Shown: piece by piece, positions 1-5,799 of the stretch
Position numbering within the stretch: position 1 is the first letter of the stretch
Layout of the letters: every line of letters begins with the position of its first letter
Origin: Actinomycetota bacterium
GTDB lineage: Bacteria; Actinomycetota; Actinomycetes; Actinomycetales; Microbacteriaceae
Direction of reading: 5' to 3'
DNA length: 5,799 nt
Assembly: GCA_009704605.1 (NCBI GenBank)
Contig: WLDW01000059.1
Span: 1 to 5,799 of the forward strand
Position numbers and translations under genes: made by a program
Notes under the pieces: model-generated
The model's database searches: none
What the model was told of the DNA's origin: nothing
The model's input: the letters and a program-made list of their open reading frames with translations, nothing else

Positions 1-281
1 GGAACTGAGATTGTCTTGGTGTGCGCAAGTCCAGCGGTATCGGTAGCAACTGCGGTTGCGCCAAGTTCAAGGGCTTTTTGAATGAATTCCGCACCGTGGG
101 TTTTCTTACCTGGCATGGCAACAAATAGATCTCCTGGGCGAAGATCGTTGGTGTTCATGCTGATACCGGTCAGCACGGCATCTTGAGCTGGAGCGTCTAG
201 TCCAAAGTGTGCTGCGAAATCTTTTAGGGAAACTGGGGTCACAAAATCAGGCCGAAGAAGGGGCGGTATTTGCTCTTTCAC
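1..281 (-). CDS. murE: MurE-like Mur ligase, N-terminal part (gene runs off the low-coordinate edge)
   Basis: This is the first 93 codons of a gene that continues beyond base 1. The reading opens at GTG (281-279). An in-frame TAA lies at 293-291 with no ATG, GTG or TTG between, so GTG is the best start, although no good Shine-Dalgarno precedes it. The protein resembles the UDP-binding N-terminal domain of Mur ligases: an LRPDF opening, then TGISMNTNDLRPGDLFVAMPG at about residues 38-58, followed by THGAEF, GATAVATDTAG. The HGAEF and TD-AG pattern fits actinobacterial MurE, which adds the third stem-peptide residue to UDP-MurNAc-L-Ala-D-Glu in the cytoplasm using ATP. The ATP loop and the C-terminal residues that choose the amino acid lie outside the window, so substrate (meso-DAP, Lys, Orn or DAB) cannot be told. 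MurF is the main alternative. It lies 48 bases after ddl on the same strand. Confidence 0.75.
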   Translation of the reverse strand, partial: MKEQIPPLLRPDFVTPVSLKDFAAHFGLDAPAQDAVLTGISMNTNDLRPGDLFVAMPGKKTHGAEFIQKALELGATAVATDTAGLAHTKTISV

Positions 282-317
282 TAGCTCAATTTACCATTCG
301 GGACAATTTAGCTTTGG

Positions 318-346
318 GATTTAGAGAAACTAGCTTGCGCTATCAA
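318..346 (-). promoter_or_regulatory. Weak candidate promoter between ddl and the murE-like gene
   Basis: On the minus strand a TTGATA hexamer (346-341, within the last ddl codons) is followed after 17 bases by TAAATC (323-318). The -35 box matches the consensus at 5 of 6 positions but the -10 box at only 3 of 6, so this is a weak candidate. It would place a transcript start about 30 bases before the GTG at 281. The 48-base gap (282-329) is the only real intergenic space in the window. It also holds two copies of the 7-mer CAATTTA (plus strand, 287-293 and 304-310), and I see no terminator hairpin in it. Confidence 0.2.
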
Positions 347-1421
347 CAAGAGCTAGTGAAATGAGCTCATCGATTAGGTCCTTATAGCTAAGGCCTGATT
401 CCTGCCAGCATCTTGGGAACATAGAAATCGATGTAAAGCCAGGCATGGTGTTTATCTCATTGACCATAAAGCCCTTGTCGGTCAAAAAGAAATCCACTCT
501 CGCAAGACCTTTGCAACCCAAGGCCTTGAAGGCCTTTCTTGCCATTTGTTGCATCTGGGATAACTGATCAGAAGAAATATCGGCTGGGCAAATAAGTGTT
601 GCAGCATCGCTATCGACATACTTGGCCTCGAAATCATAAAACTCACGGCCACGAACAGTGATTTCACCGGCAACCGAAACCCTAAGTGCGCCGCCATCTA
701 AAGAATCCAAAACCCCGCACTCAATCTCGCGACCGACCACCCCAACTTCGATTATCACCTTGTCATCGTGCTTGAAGGCCTCGGTTAGTGCCGCAGGAAT
801 ATCCTTCATTGAGCCAACCTTGGTAATTCCAACCGATGAGCCCGATCTAGCAGGCTTCACAAAAAATGGAAGCTTGCCTAAATCCTTGATGCGATCAAGG
901 GCTGACTCAGGGTTATTGAGCATGTCCGATGCTGAAACAACTGCGTAATCCGGGCTTGGAATTCCAGCAGCCTTGAAAAGTGCTTTGCTAAATTCCTTAT
1001 CCATCGCAGCCGCTGAGCCAAGCACTCCGTTACCTACATAAGGGACTCCAACAAGTTCCAAAAAGCCCTGCATGGTGCCATCTTCACCAAAGGGACCATG
1101 AAGCATGGGCATCACAACATCAATTACCCCAAGAGAGCGCTCTTTACCTGAGGAGTCTTTTTCCAATAGCTCACAAGAGCCATCCATGGCAAAACGAATA
1201 GTTGAGCCTTCAGGCTCAATGGTTTTGAGCCCATTGCTAAGACTGAGTGTTGCAGGGTCTCCCTTGAAGGGCACAAACACCCCATCGCGAGTAATGCCCA
1301 CAGGGACAACTTCATACTTAGAAGAATCAATGGCGCTTAGGACCCCAGAAGCAGTCGCCACCGAGATCGAGTGCTCGTTTGATTTGCCACCAAATAACAC
1401 CGCAACGCGAATTTTTGCCAT
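330..1421 (-). CDS. ddl: D-alanine--D-alanine ligase
   Basis: This ATP-grasp enzyme joins two D-alanines in the cytoplasm to make the dipeptide that MurF adds to the peptidoglycan precursor. At 363 residues it is the usual length of the longer Ddl type. Visible motifs are FGGKSNEHSISV (10-21, with Glu16 at the first D-Ala site), HGPFGEDG (108-115), MDK (Lys142), KPARSGSSVG (189-198, the ATP-binding loop), REIECGVL (231-238) and the omega loop FYDFEAKY (261-268). Asp310, Glu322 and Asn324 match the metal ligands, and NEINTMPGFT (321-330) is the family signature. The Lys267-Tyr268 pair matches Lys215-Tyr216 of E. coli DdlB and points to D-Ala-D-Ala rather than D-Ala-D-lactate. The ATG lies 4 bases after the gpsA stop, with GGAG at 1434-1431, nine bases upstream. 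The protein looks intact. Confidence 0.97.
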   Translation of the reverse strand: MAKIRVAVLFGGKSNEHSISVATASGVLSAIDSSKYEVVPVGITRDGVFVPFKGDPATLSLSNGLKTIEPEGSTIRFAMDGSCELLEKDSSGKERSLGVIDVVMPMLHGPFGEDGTMQGFLELVGVPYVGNGVLGSAAAMDKEFSKALFKAAGIPSPDYAVVSASDMLNNPESALDRIKDLGKLPFFVKPARSGSSVGITKVGSMKDIPAALTEAFKHDDKVIIEVGVVGREIECGVLDSLDGGALRVSVAGEITVRGREFYDFEAKYVDSDAATLICPADISSDQLSQMQQMARKAFKALGCKGLARVDFFLTDKGFMVNEINTMPGFTSISMFPRCWQESGLSYKDLIDELISLALVDSAS

Positions 1422-1425
1422 CTAC

Positions 1426-2424
1426 TTATTCTCCCTGTGGAGTGTCACTCATGTGAGTTAGGTGAGGTGCGATGTCCTTCGGGTTCATCTTGCCCTCAAT
1501 CACAAGCTCCACCTGCTCAACAATAGGCATGGCGATGTTCTTGTCTCGAGCTAGCTCCAGCACGGTGGAAACAGAAACCAATGCTTCTGCGGTTTGAGAG
1601 AGTTTTTCCAAAACTTCCTTCTTGGAAAAGCCCTGGCCCAGCATTTCGCCTGCCTTGTGGTTTCTAGACAAAGGAGATTCGCTAGTTGCAATTAGGTCTC
1701 CAAGACCGGCCAGTCCCACCATGGTCTCTGGCTTTGCTCCAAAGGCTTCTGCAAAGCGAGATATCTCTGATAAACCTCTGGTCATAATCGAAGCTTTGGT
1801 GTTTTGCCCGTAGCCAACACCGTTCACGATTCCAATTGCAACTGCGATCAGGTTCTTCAGGATGCCACCGAACTCGGTTCCAATTACGTCGTTGTTAGTA
1901 AAAGTAGTGAAGTAAGAATTGGTGGAAGCCTTAGCAACCGCCATCGCAGAATCAGTTGAACTTGAAGCCGCTACCGATGCAGCTGGCTGCTCGGCGGCAA
2001 TTTCCAATGCCAGGTTAGGACCAGAGATTACAACCACCCGGTCTTCTCCGATGCCGTGCTGGGCAATAACCTGACTCATTCGAAGACCGGTTTTTTGCTC
2101 AACGCCTTTCATTAGCGAAACCACAATCGACTCTTTGGGGATGAGCTTTCCCCACTGCTCGAGGTTTGATCTGAGGCTCTGGGATGGAACAGAGATGTAA
2201 ACCTGGCTGGCACCTGCAAGAACCTTTTCGATATCTGTTGAAGCCACAATGCCTGCCGGCAGGTTTACCCCAGGTAGGTAGCCAGCGTTTCGGTGGGAAT
2301 TATTGATTTCGGAAGCGACTTCTTCACGCCTGGACCAAAGCATCACATCGGAGCCGCCATCAGCTAGTACTTTAGAAAAAGTTGTTCCCCAGCTACCTGC
2401 TCCAATTACAGCCACCTTGCTCAT
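1426..2424 (-). CDS. gpsA: Glycerol-3-phosphate dehydrogenase [NAD(P)+]
   Basis: GpsA reduces dihydroxyacetone phosphate to sn-glycerol 3-phosphate, the backbone of membrane phospholipids, in the cytoplasm. The 332-residue length is normal. The N-terminal Rossmann domain carries VIGAGSWGT (6-14, GxGxxG) and YLPG (49-52), followed by LMKGVE (104-109, Lys106) and SGPN (134-137). The C-terminal helical domain carries EFGGILKN (184-191), whose Lys190 matches the catalytic lysine, and GLAGLGDLIAT (237-247, Asp243). SRN (253-255) includes the arginine that binds substrate phosphate. The ATG overlaps the plsC stop by four bases (ATGA), and I see no strong Shine-Dalgarno before it. Translation probably depends on ribosomes finishing plsC. 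The protein appears complete, with no missing key residue. Confidence 0.97.
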   Translation of the reverse strand: MSKVAVIGAGSWGTTFSKVLADGGSDVMLWSRREEVASEINNSHRNAGYLPGVNLPAGIVASTDIEKVLAGASQVYISVPSQSLRSNLEQWGKLIPKESIVVSLMKGVEQKTGLRMSQVIAQHGIGEDRVVVISGPNLALEIAAEQPAASVAASSSTDSAMAVAKASTNSYFTTFTNNDVIGTEFGGILKNLIAVAIGIVNGVGYGQNTKASIMTRGLSEISRFAEAFGAKPETMVGLAGLGDLIATSESPLSRNHKAGEMLGQGFSKKEVLEKLSQTAEALVSVSTVLELARDKNIAMPIVEQVELVIEGKMNPKDIAPHLTHMSDTPQGE

Positions 2425-3221
2425 TGATTCGCTGCTTTCTTAGCGGCCTTTAGGAAATTACCGGTCACGGTCTGACCCATAGCTACTGGATCCCAAAGAG
2501 TTCCTGGTGCCTTCTCGCCGCGAAGTTGTTCCACCAAAGCTGTGATGCTTCGCATCACGAGCTCGGTTGCTTCCAAAAGTTCTTGCGCGCTTAGGTTCTC
2601 TTTACGATATTTTGCTAGATCAATTTCGTCGCCAACTAGAATCTGAACTTTCTTCCAAAAGCCTGGACGGAACTTGCTGCTATAGCGACCCATAATCTGC
2701 TCACTACCCCAGTGCGCAATTGGATAAACCGGAACTCCGCTATTGAGGGCTACGCGAATAGCTCCAGTCTTACCGCGCATCGGCCAAAGATTAGGTTCTC
2801 TCGTGAGAGTTCCTTCTGGGTAGATGCAAATGATGTGACCAGCTTGAAGGTAAGAGTTAGCAATCTTGAAGGAGTCATCGTTTCGCTGACCACCTTTTCT
2901 AAACACTGGAATCTGTCCTCCAGCAAGCAAAGCTTTTCCAACAAGCGGAATGTTGAACAGCGCCTCTTTGGCAAAGAAGTGTGGGCCGCGCTTGAGAATC
3001 TTATAAATGAAGTAAGCAACCGCTAGGCCATCCATGTTGGTGGCGTGATTTGGGGTCAAGATAAAGGCGCCAGATTTTGGAAGCTTCTCCATTCCGGTGA
3101 CTTCAACTTTGAAAAACATCCGAATAATTGGAGCAACAAAAAAGGCAATGATGCGAACAGCAAGTGGGTTCTCATCCGTTGTTACCTTCGGCATCGGAAT
3201 CAACTTTTGCTTTTTAGCCAT
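2421..3221 (-). CDS. plsC: 1-acyl-sn-glycerol-3-phosphate acyltransferase family protein (PlsC-like)
   Basis: This is a 266-residue member of the PlsC/LPLAT acyltransferase family, expected at the inner face of the membrane, where it would acylate lysophosphatidic acid to phosphatidic acid. Motif I is NHATNMD (His59 and Asp64, HX4D). IPVFRKG (104-110) contains the motif II arginine, YPEGTLT (134-140) is motif III and GVPVYPIAHWG (162-172) motif IV. A hydrophobic stretch at about 20-38 could anchor the enzyme to the membrane, and the C-terminus is rich in lysine and alanine. The ATG lies 2 bases after the murA stop, with GGAG at 3230-3227. The four-base overlap with gpsA supports a role in glycerolipid synthesis. 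The family also has members acting on other acyl acceptors, so exact substrate is less certain than family. Confidence 0.93.
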   Translation of the reverse strand: MAKKQKLIPMPKVTTDENPLAVRIIAFFVAPIIRMFFKVEVTGMEKLPKSGAFILTPNHATNMDGLAVAYFIYKILKRGPHFFAKEALFNIPLVGKALLAGGQIPVFRKGGQRNDDSFKIANSYLQAGHIICIYPEGTLTREPNLWPMRGKTGAIRVALNSGVPVYPIAHWGSEQIMGRYSSKFRPGFWKKVQILVGDEIDLAKYRKENLSAQELLEATELVMRSITALVEQLRGEKAPGTLWDPVAMGQTVTGNFLKAAKKAANQ

Positions 3222-3223
3222 GC

Positions 3224-4537
3224 CTACTCCGCGTAACTAAAGTCGGCCCCAAGATCTGAAAGCTTCTCAAGGAAGTGCTCGTAACCGCGAGAAATAAGCT
3301 GCGCATTGCTGACGTTGGAAACACCCTTAGCGGTCAAGGCCGCAACCATGTGGCTAAAGCCACCGCGCAAATCCGGAACCACAATGTCCGCTCCGTGCAG
3401 TGCGGTTGGGCCTGAGATAACGGCCGAATGATAGAAGTTCATCTGTCCGAAGCGGCAAGGGTTACCTCCCAAGCACTCGCGGTAAATCTGAATTTGTGCA
3501 CCCATCTTTACCAATGCATCTGTAAATCCAAAACGGTTCTCATAAACTGTCTCGTGAACAATCGAAAGGCCCTTGGCTTGGGTTAGGGCAACTACCAGTG
3601 GCTGCTGCCAGTCAGTCATAAAGCCTGGGTGAACATCGGTTTCGATAACTACCGGGTGAAGATCTTCACCTTTTTGATAGAAACGAATTCCATCGTCTTC
3701 GATGTCAAAGCCACCGCCAACTTTCCTGAAAACGTTCAGGAAAGTTGTCATTTCATTCTGTCTTGCTCCCCCAACAAATATGTCTCCACCGGTAGTCAAG
3801 GCAGCTGCTGCCCAAGAGGCAGCTTCGTTGCGATCAAATAGTGCGCGGTGAGTGTAGCCATTGAGGCTCTCAACACCTTCGATGCGAATAGTGCGGTCTG
3901 TGTCCACAGAGATGATCGCACCCATCTTCTGCAAGATGGCAATGAGGTCCATGATCTCCGGTTCGATGGCAGCACCGGATAGCTCGGTTAGGCCCTTAGC
4001 TCGAACCGAAGTTAGTAGCACCTGCTCGGTAGCTCCAACGCTTGGGTAAGGAAGAGAAAGCTTCGCTCCATGTAGGCCGTTGGGAGCAGACAAGCGTGTG
4101 CCGTTTTGGGACTTTTCGATAACGGCTCCAAACTTACGAAGCACATCCAAATGGAAATCAACAGGGCGACCGCCGATGTGACAACCGCCAAGGTCAGGAA
4201 TAAAGGCCTCGCCTAGCTGGTGCAGCAGCGGACCACAAAACAGGATTGGAATACGAGAAGAACCTGCATGAGCATCGATATCAACCATGCGAGCTTGCTT
4301 GACGCCTCTTGGGTCAAGCTCCATGACTCCCGCATCGTTGAAGTTGATTGAAACTCCGTGCAACTCCAAAAGTCTGGAAACAACTTCGACGTCGCTGATC
4401 TTTGGAACGTCTTTTAGAACGCTTGGGGAATCTGCAAGCAAGGCTGCAACCATCGCCTTGGTGACAAGGTTCTTGGCACCCTTTAGATCTACGCGACCTG
4501 AGAGCGGCTTTCCGCCGTTTACGGTTATGACGCTCAT
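3224..4537 (-). CDS. murA: UDP-N-acetylglucosamine 1-carboxyvinyltransferase
   Basis: MurA transfers enolpyruvate from PEP to UDP-GlcNAc, the first committed step of peptidoglycan synthesis, in the cytoplasm. The 437 residues form the two-domain EPSP-synthase fold. GAKN (20-23) gives Lys22 and Asn23. GGCHIGGRPVD (117-127) places Cys119 where E. coli has Cys115, the PEP-reacting residue that fosfomycin attacks. Asp309 in PGFMTD (304-309) and Arg391 in DLRGG match E. coli Asp305 and Arg397. The sequence is divergent: SSRIPILFCGPLL (93-105) replaces the usual MRAS segment, and residues about 352-383 form a longer loop holding Cys355 and Cys361. I associate this form with Microbacteriaceae. The ATG shares one base with the leuD stop (TAATG), with AAGGG at 4548-4544. 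A perfect hairpin-forming repeat lies within codons 264-274. Confidence 0.97.
   Translation of the reverse strand: MSVITVNGGKPLSGRVDLKGAKNLVTKAMVAALLADSPSVLKDVPKISDVEVVSRLLELHGVSINFNDAGVMELDPRGVKQARMVDIDAHAGSSRIPILFCGPLLHQLGEAFIPDLGGCHIGGRPVDFHLDVLRKFGAVIEKSQNGTRLSAPNGLHGAKLSLPYPSVGATEQVLLTSVRAKGLTELSGAAIEPEIMDLIAILQKMGAIISVDTDRTIRIEGVESLNGYTHRALFDRNEAASWAAAALTTGGDIFVGGARQNEMTTFLNVFRKVGGGFDIEDDGIRFYQKGEDLHPVVIETDVHPGFMTDWQQPLVVALTQAKGLSIVHETVYENRFGFTDALVKMGAQIQIYRECLGGNPCRFGQMNFYHSAVISGPTALHGADIVVPDLRGGFSHMVAALTAKGVSNVSNAQLISRGYEHFLEKLSDLGADFSYAE
3718..3747. repeat. Perfect 13-bp inverted repeat with 4-base loop inside murA
   Basis: The arms at 3718-3730 (CAACTTTCCTGAA) and 3735-3747 (TTCAGGAAAGTTG) are exact reverse complements separated by AACG. 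Pairing stops outward at 3717/3748. In the murA mRNA this would fold into a 13-base-pair stem with a CGUU loop, spanning codons for Thr264 to Gly274 (TTFLNVFRKVG). Arg271 in the second arm is the only AGG among the 21 arginine codons of murA; the others are CGN or AGA. No U-run follows on either strand, so it is not a standard intrinsic terminator. Its function is unknown and it may be chance. Confidence 0.85.
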
Positions 4538-5139
4538 TAGATTCCCTTAGCTGGCAAAGTTAGTGGCTTCCACGCCTCGCGTGATGACTCATAGGAAGTA
4601 ATTGCTCCCTCGTCCCTCAAACTTAGTGCAATGTCGTCAAGGCCTTCCATTAATCGCCACTTGGTATAGGCATCAATGGCAAAAGAGACAGTTAAATCCG
4701 CCACAGACAGCGTCTGATTAGGCAAATCAACACTGGCGGAGACTCCAGGATTGGCATCAATCAAGTCCCAAATCTGCTTGGTCTCATCCTCGGTGATGAC
4801 ACCTGTTATTAGACCCTGCTTACCGCTGTTACCGGTAAAGATGTCAGCAAACTTTGCCGAGAACACCGCTTTGAATCCCCAATCGCGAAGAGCCCAAACC
4901 GCATGCTCTCTCGAAGACCCAGTTCCAAAATCCGGTCCTGCAATAAGTACTTGCCCGTTTTGAAACACCGGCTGATTCAAAACAAAATCAGGCTCAGCTT
5001 TCCAAGAGGCAAATAGCGCATCTTCAAAACCGGTTTTGGTAATGCGCTTCAAATAGCTTGCCGGAATGATCTGATCGGTATCAACATTTGATCGCTTCAG
5101 AGGAACCGCAACACCAGAAAAAGTAGAAATCTTATCCAT
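4537..5139 (-). CDS. leuD: 3-isopropylmalate dehydratase small subunit
   Basis: LeuD is the small (swivel-domain) subunit of isopropylmalate isomerase. It pairs with LeuC to convert 2-isopropylmalate to 3-isopropylmalate in leucine synthesis. The 200 residues are typical of the bacterial form. [13 protein letters not shown] (18-30) and [17 protein letters not shown] (68-84) are the family signatures; the second contains the SREH phosphate/carboxylate-binding stretch. FADIFTGNS (97-105) matches the FADIFYGNS region of E. coli LeuD, and [15 protein letters not shown] (160-174) is the usual C-terminal helix region. The ATG shares one base with the leuC stop (TAATG), and the stop shares one base with the murA start in the same way. 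A strong Shine-Dalgarno lies upstream, at 5153-5146. The protein is complete. Confidence 0.98.
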   Translation of the reverse strand: MDKISTFSGVAVPLKRSNVDTDQIIPASYLKRITKTGFEDALFASWKAEPDFVLNQPVFQNGQVLIAGPDFGTGSSREHAVWALRDWGFKAVFSAKFADIFTGNSGKQGLITGVITEDETKQIWDLIDANPGVSASVDLPNQTLSVADLTVSFAIDAYTKWRLMEGLDDIALSLRDEGAITSYESSREAWKPLTLPAKGI

Positions 5140-5799
5140 TAGACCATCACCTCTACATCGGAAGGTGAAGATAGCGTCCCGCGAATCGCGGTAGTAGCGG
5201 CAACCAATGGAGAAACTAGGTGGGTTCTAGCGCCCTTACCCTGTCGACCCTCGAAGTTTCTATTTGATGTTGACGCGGCCCGCTCGCCTGCTGCGAGCTG
5301 GTCTGGGTTCATACCCAAACACATCGAACAACCGGCAAAGCGCCACTCAGCACCAAAGTCTTTGAAAATCTTGTCTAGGCCTTCTTCTTCGGCTTGGATG
5401 CGAACCTTTTGTGATCCTGGGACAACCATCATGCGAATGCCATCGGCTTTTTTCTTACCCTCAACAATTGCTGCTGCGGCACGAAGGTCCTCAATGCGCG
5501 AGTTGGTGCAAGAGCCTAAGAAAACAGTGTCAACACGAATGTCTTTCATCTTGGTTCCAGGCTTTAGATCCATGTATTCAAGTGCGCGAATTGCTGCTGC
5601 TTTTTCGTTTGGGTCCAAGATATCTTCTGGGTCAGGAACGCTATCCAAAAGCGAGACACCTTGGCCTGGATTGGTTCCCCAGGTAACAAAAGGATCCAAA
5701 GTGTCTGCGTCCAAAAATACCTCAGCGTCGAATTTGGCACCCTCATCGGTAGGAAGAGTTTTCCAGTATGCAACTGCGTCGTCCCAGTCTTTACCGGTT
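5139..5799 (-). CDS. leuC: 3-isopropylmalate dehydratase large subunit, C-terminal part (5' end outside window)
   Basis: The last 219 residues of LeuC, the aconitase-family large subunit that carries the [4Fe-4S] cluster, are present; about half the protein is missing upstream of base 5799. The reading frame is open to the edge, starting at base 5798 with [20 protein letters not shown], which aligns with known LeuC. An internal TTG at 5714 is therefore not a start. The three cluster cysteines are in FLGSCTNSR (5510-5508 is the Cys codon) and GCSMC, at residues 97, 157 and 160 of the visible part. The 60- and 3-residue spacings equal those of Cys347, Cys407 and Cys410 in E. coli Leu[11 protein letters not shown] near the C-terminus is another family signature. 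The TAA stop overlaps the leuD ATG by one base. Confidence 0.98.
   Translation of the reverse strand, partial: TGKDWDDAVAYWKTLPTDEGAKFDAEVFLDADTLDPFVTWGTNPGQGVSLLDSVPDPEDILDPNEKAAAIRALEYMDLKPGTKMKDIRVDTVFLGSCTNSRIEDLRAAAAIVEGKKKADGIRMMVVPGSQKVRIQAEEEGLDKIFKDFGAEWRFAGCSMCLGMNPDQLAAGERAASTSNRNFEGRQGKGARTHLVSPLVAATTAIRGTLSSPSDVEVMV
5146..5153 (-). promoter_or_regulatory. Strong Shine-Dalgarno for leuD inside the leuC 3' end
   Basis: GAGGTGAT on the minus strand is an 8-base exact match to the complement of the usual 16S rRNA tail. It ends 6 bases before the leuD ATG and is encoded within the last codons of leuC. It is the strongest ribosome binding site in the window, so leuD could be translated by fresh initiation as well as by coupling to leuC. 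Confidence 0.75.

Noticed and set aside
1..281. Reading the truncated gene as murF, a common partner of ddl in other bacteria
   Set aside because: The HGAEF and TDTAG pattern fits actinobacterial MurE better than the DGHDF type of MurF. It cannot be fully excluded without the rest of the gene.
658..948. Plus-strand open frame inside ddl
   Set aside because: It is antisense to the conserved ATP-grasp core of Ddl, with no motif or convincing ribosome binding site. The same reasoning rejects the plus-strand frame at 4287-4550 opposite the murA start.
1202..1219. Short inverted repeat TTGAGCCT/AGGCTCAA within ddl
   Set aside because: It gives only about seven usable stem pairs, a length expected by chance once or twice in a window of this size. 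There is no U-run to make it a terminator.
1105..1461. Plus-strand open frame opposite the 5' end of ddl
   Set aside because: It lies wholly opposite well-conserved ddl and gpsA codons, has a low-complexity serine-, proline- and threonine-rich translation, and shows no recognisable domain. It is best explained as a shadow of the real genes.
2252..2263. 12-base palindrome CCTGCCGGCAGG within gpsA
   Set aside because: A palindrome of this length is expected about once by chance in 5.8 kb, and it sits in ordinary gpsA codons with no second copy seen.
3922..3939. 7-bp hairpin CCATCTT/AAGATGG in murA
   Set aside because: The arm length is at background level, and the codons simply encode the conserved LQKMG region.
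5139..5714. A short LeuC starting at the TTG at 5714
   Set aside because: The frame stays open to the window edge and the upstream residues match LeuC, so the TTG is an internal leucine codon.

Overview
The window is an ordinary but very tightly packed stretch of a bacterial chromosome. Every gene I can support lies on the minus strand, so transcription runs from the high-coordinate end to the low. In order of transcription they are leuC (5' part outside the window), leuD, murA, plsC, gpsA, ddl and a murE-like gene cut by the low-coordinate edge. Base composition looks close to half G+C, judged by eye from sampled lines.

The proteins look actinobacterial. MurA belongs to the divergent form I associate with Microbacteriaceae and other Micrococcales, and leuCD-murA-plsC-gpsA-ddl is a gene order I recall from that family. 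The moderate G+C and near absence of intergenic DNA would suit a small-genome freshwater Microbacteriaceae member, such as a Rhodoluna- or Aquiluna-like organism. This placement is inference from recall, not from a search.

From 5799 down to 330 six genes are joined by overlaps of 1 or 4 bases or gaps of 2 or 4 bases, which suggests one polycistronic unit with translational coupling. A 48-base gap then separates ddl from the murE-like gene. No tRNA, rRNA, mobile element, CRISPR array or clear terminator is visible, and no gene-free stretch exceeds 48 bases.

The genes fall into three jobs. LeuC and LeuD form isopropylmalate isomerase of leucine synthesis. MurA, Ddl and the MurE-like ligase make peptidoglycan precursors: the first committed step, the D-Ala-D-Ala dipeptide and stem-peptide extension. 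GpsA makes glycerol 3-phosphate, and PlsC acylates lysophosphatidic acid to phosphatidic acid. The unit therefore pairs wall and membrane precursor supply behind an amino-acid pathway.

I found no previously undescribed system. The most unusual signal is a perfect 13-base-pair inverted repeat with a 4-base loop inside the murA coding region. The placement of a murE-like gene directly after ddl is the second point worth checking.
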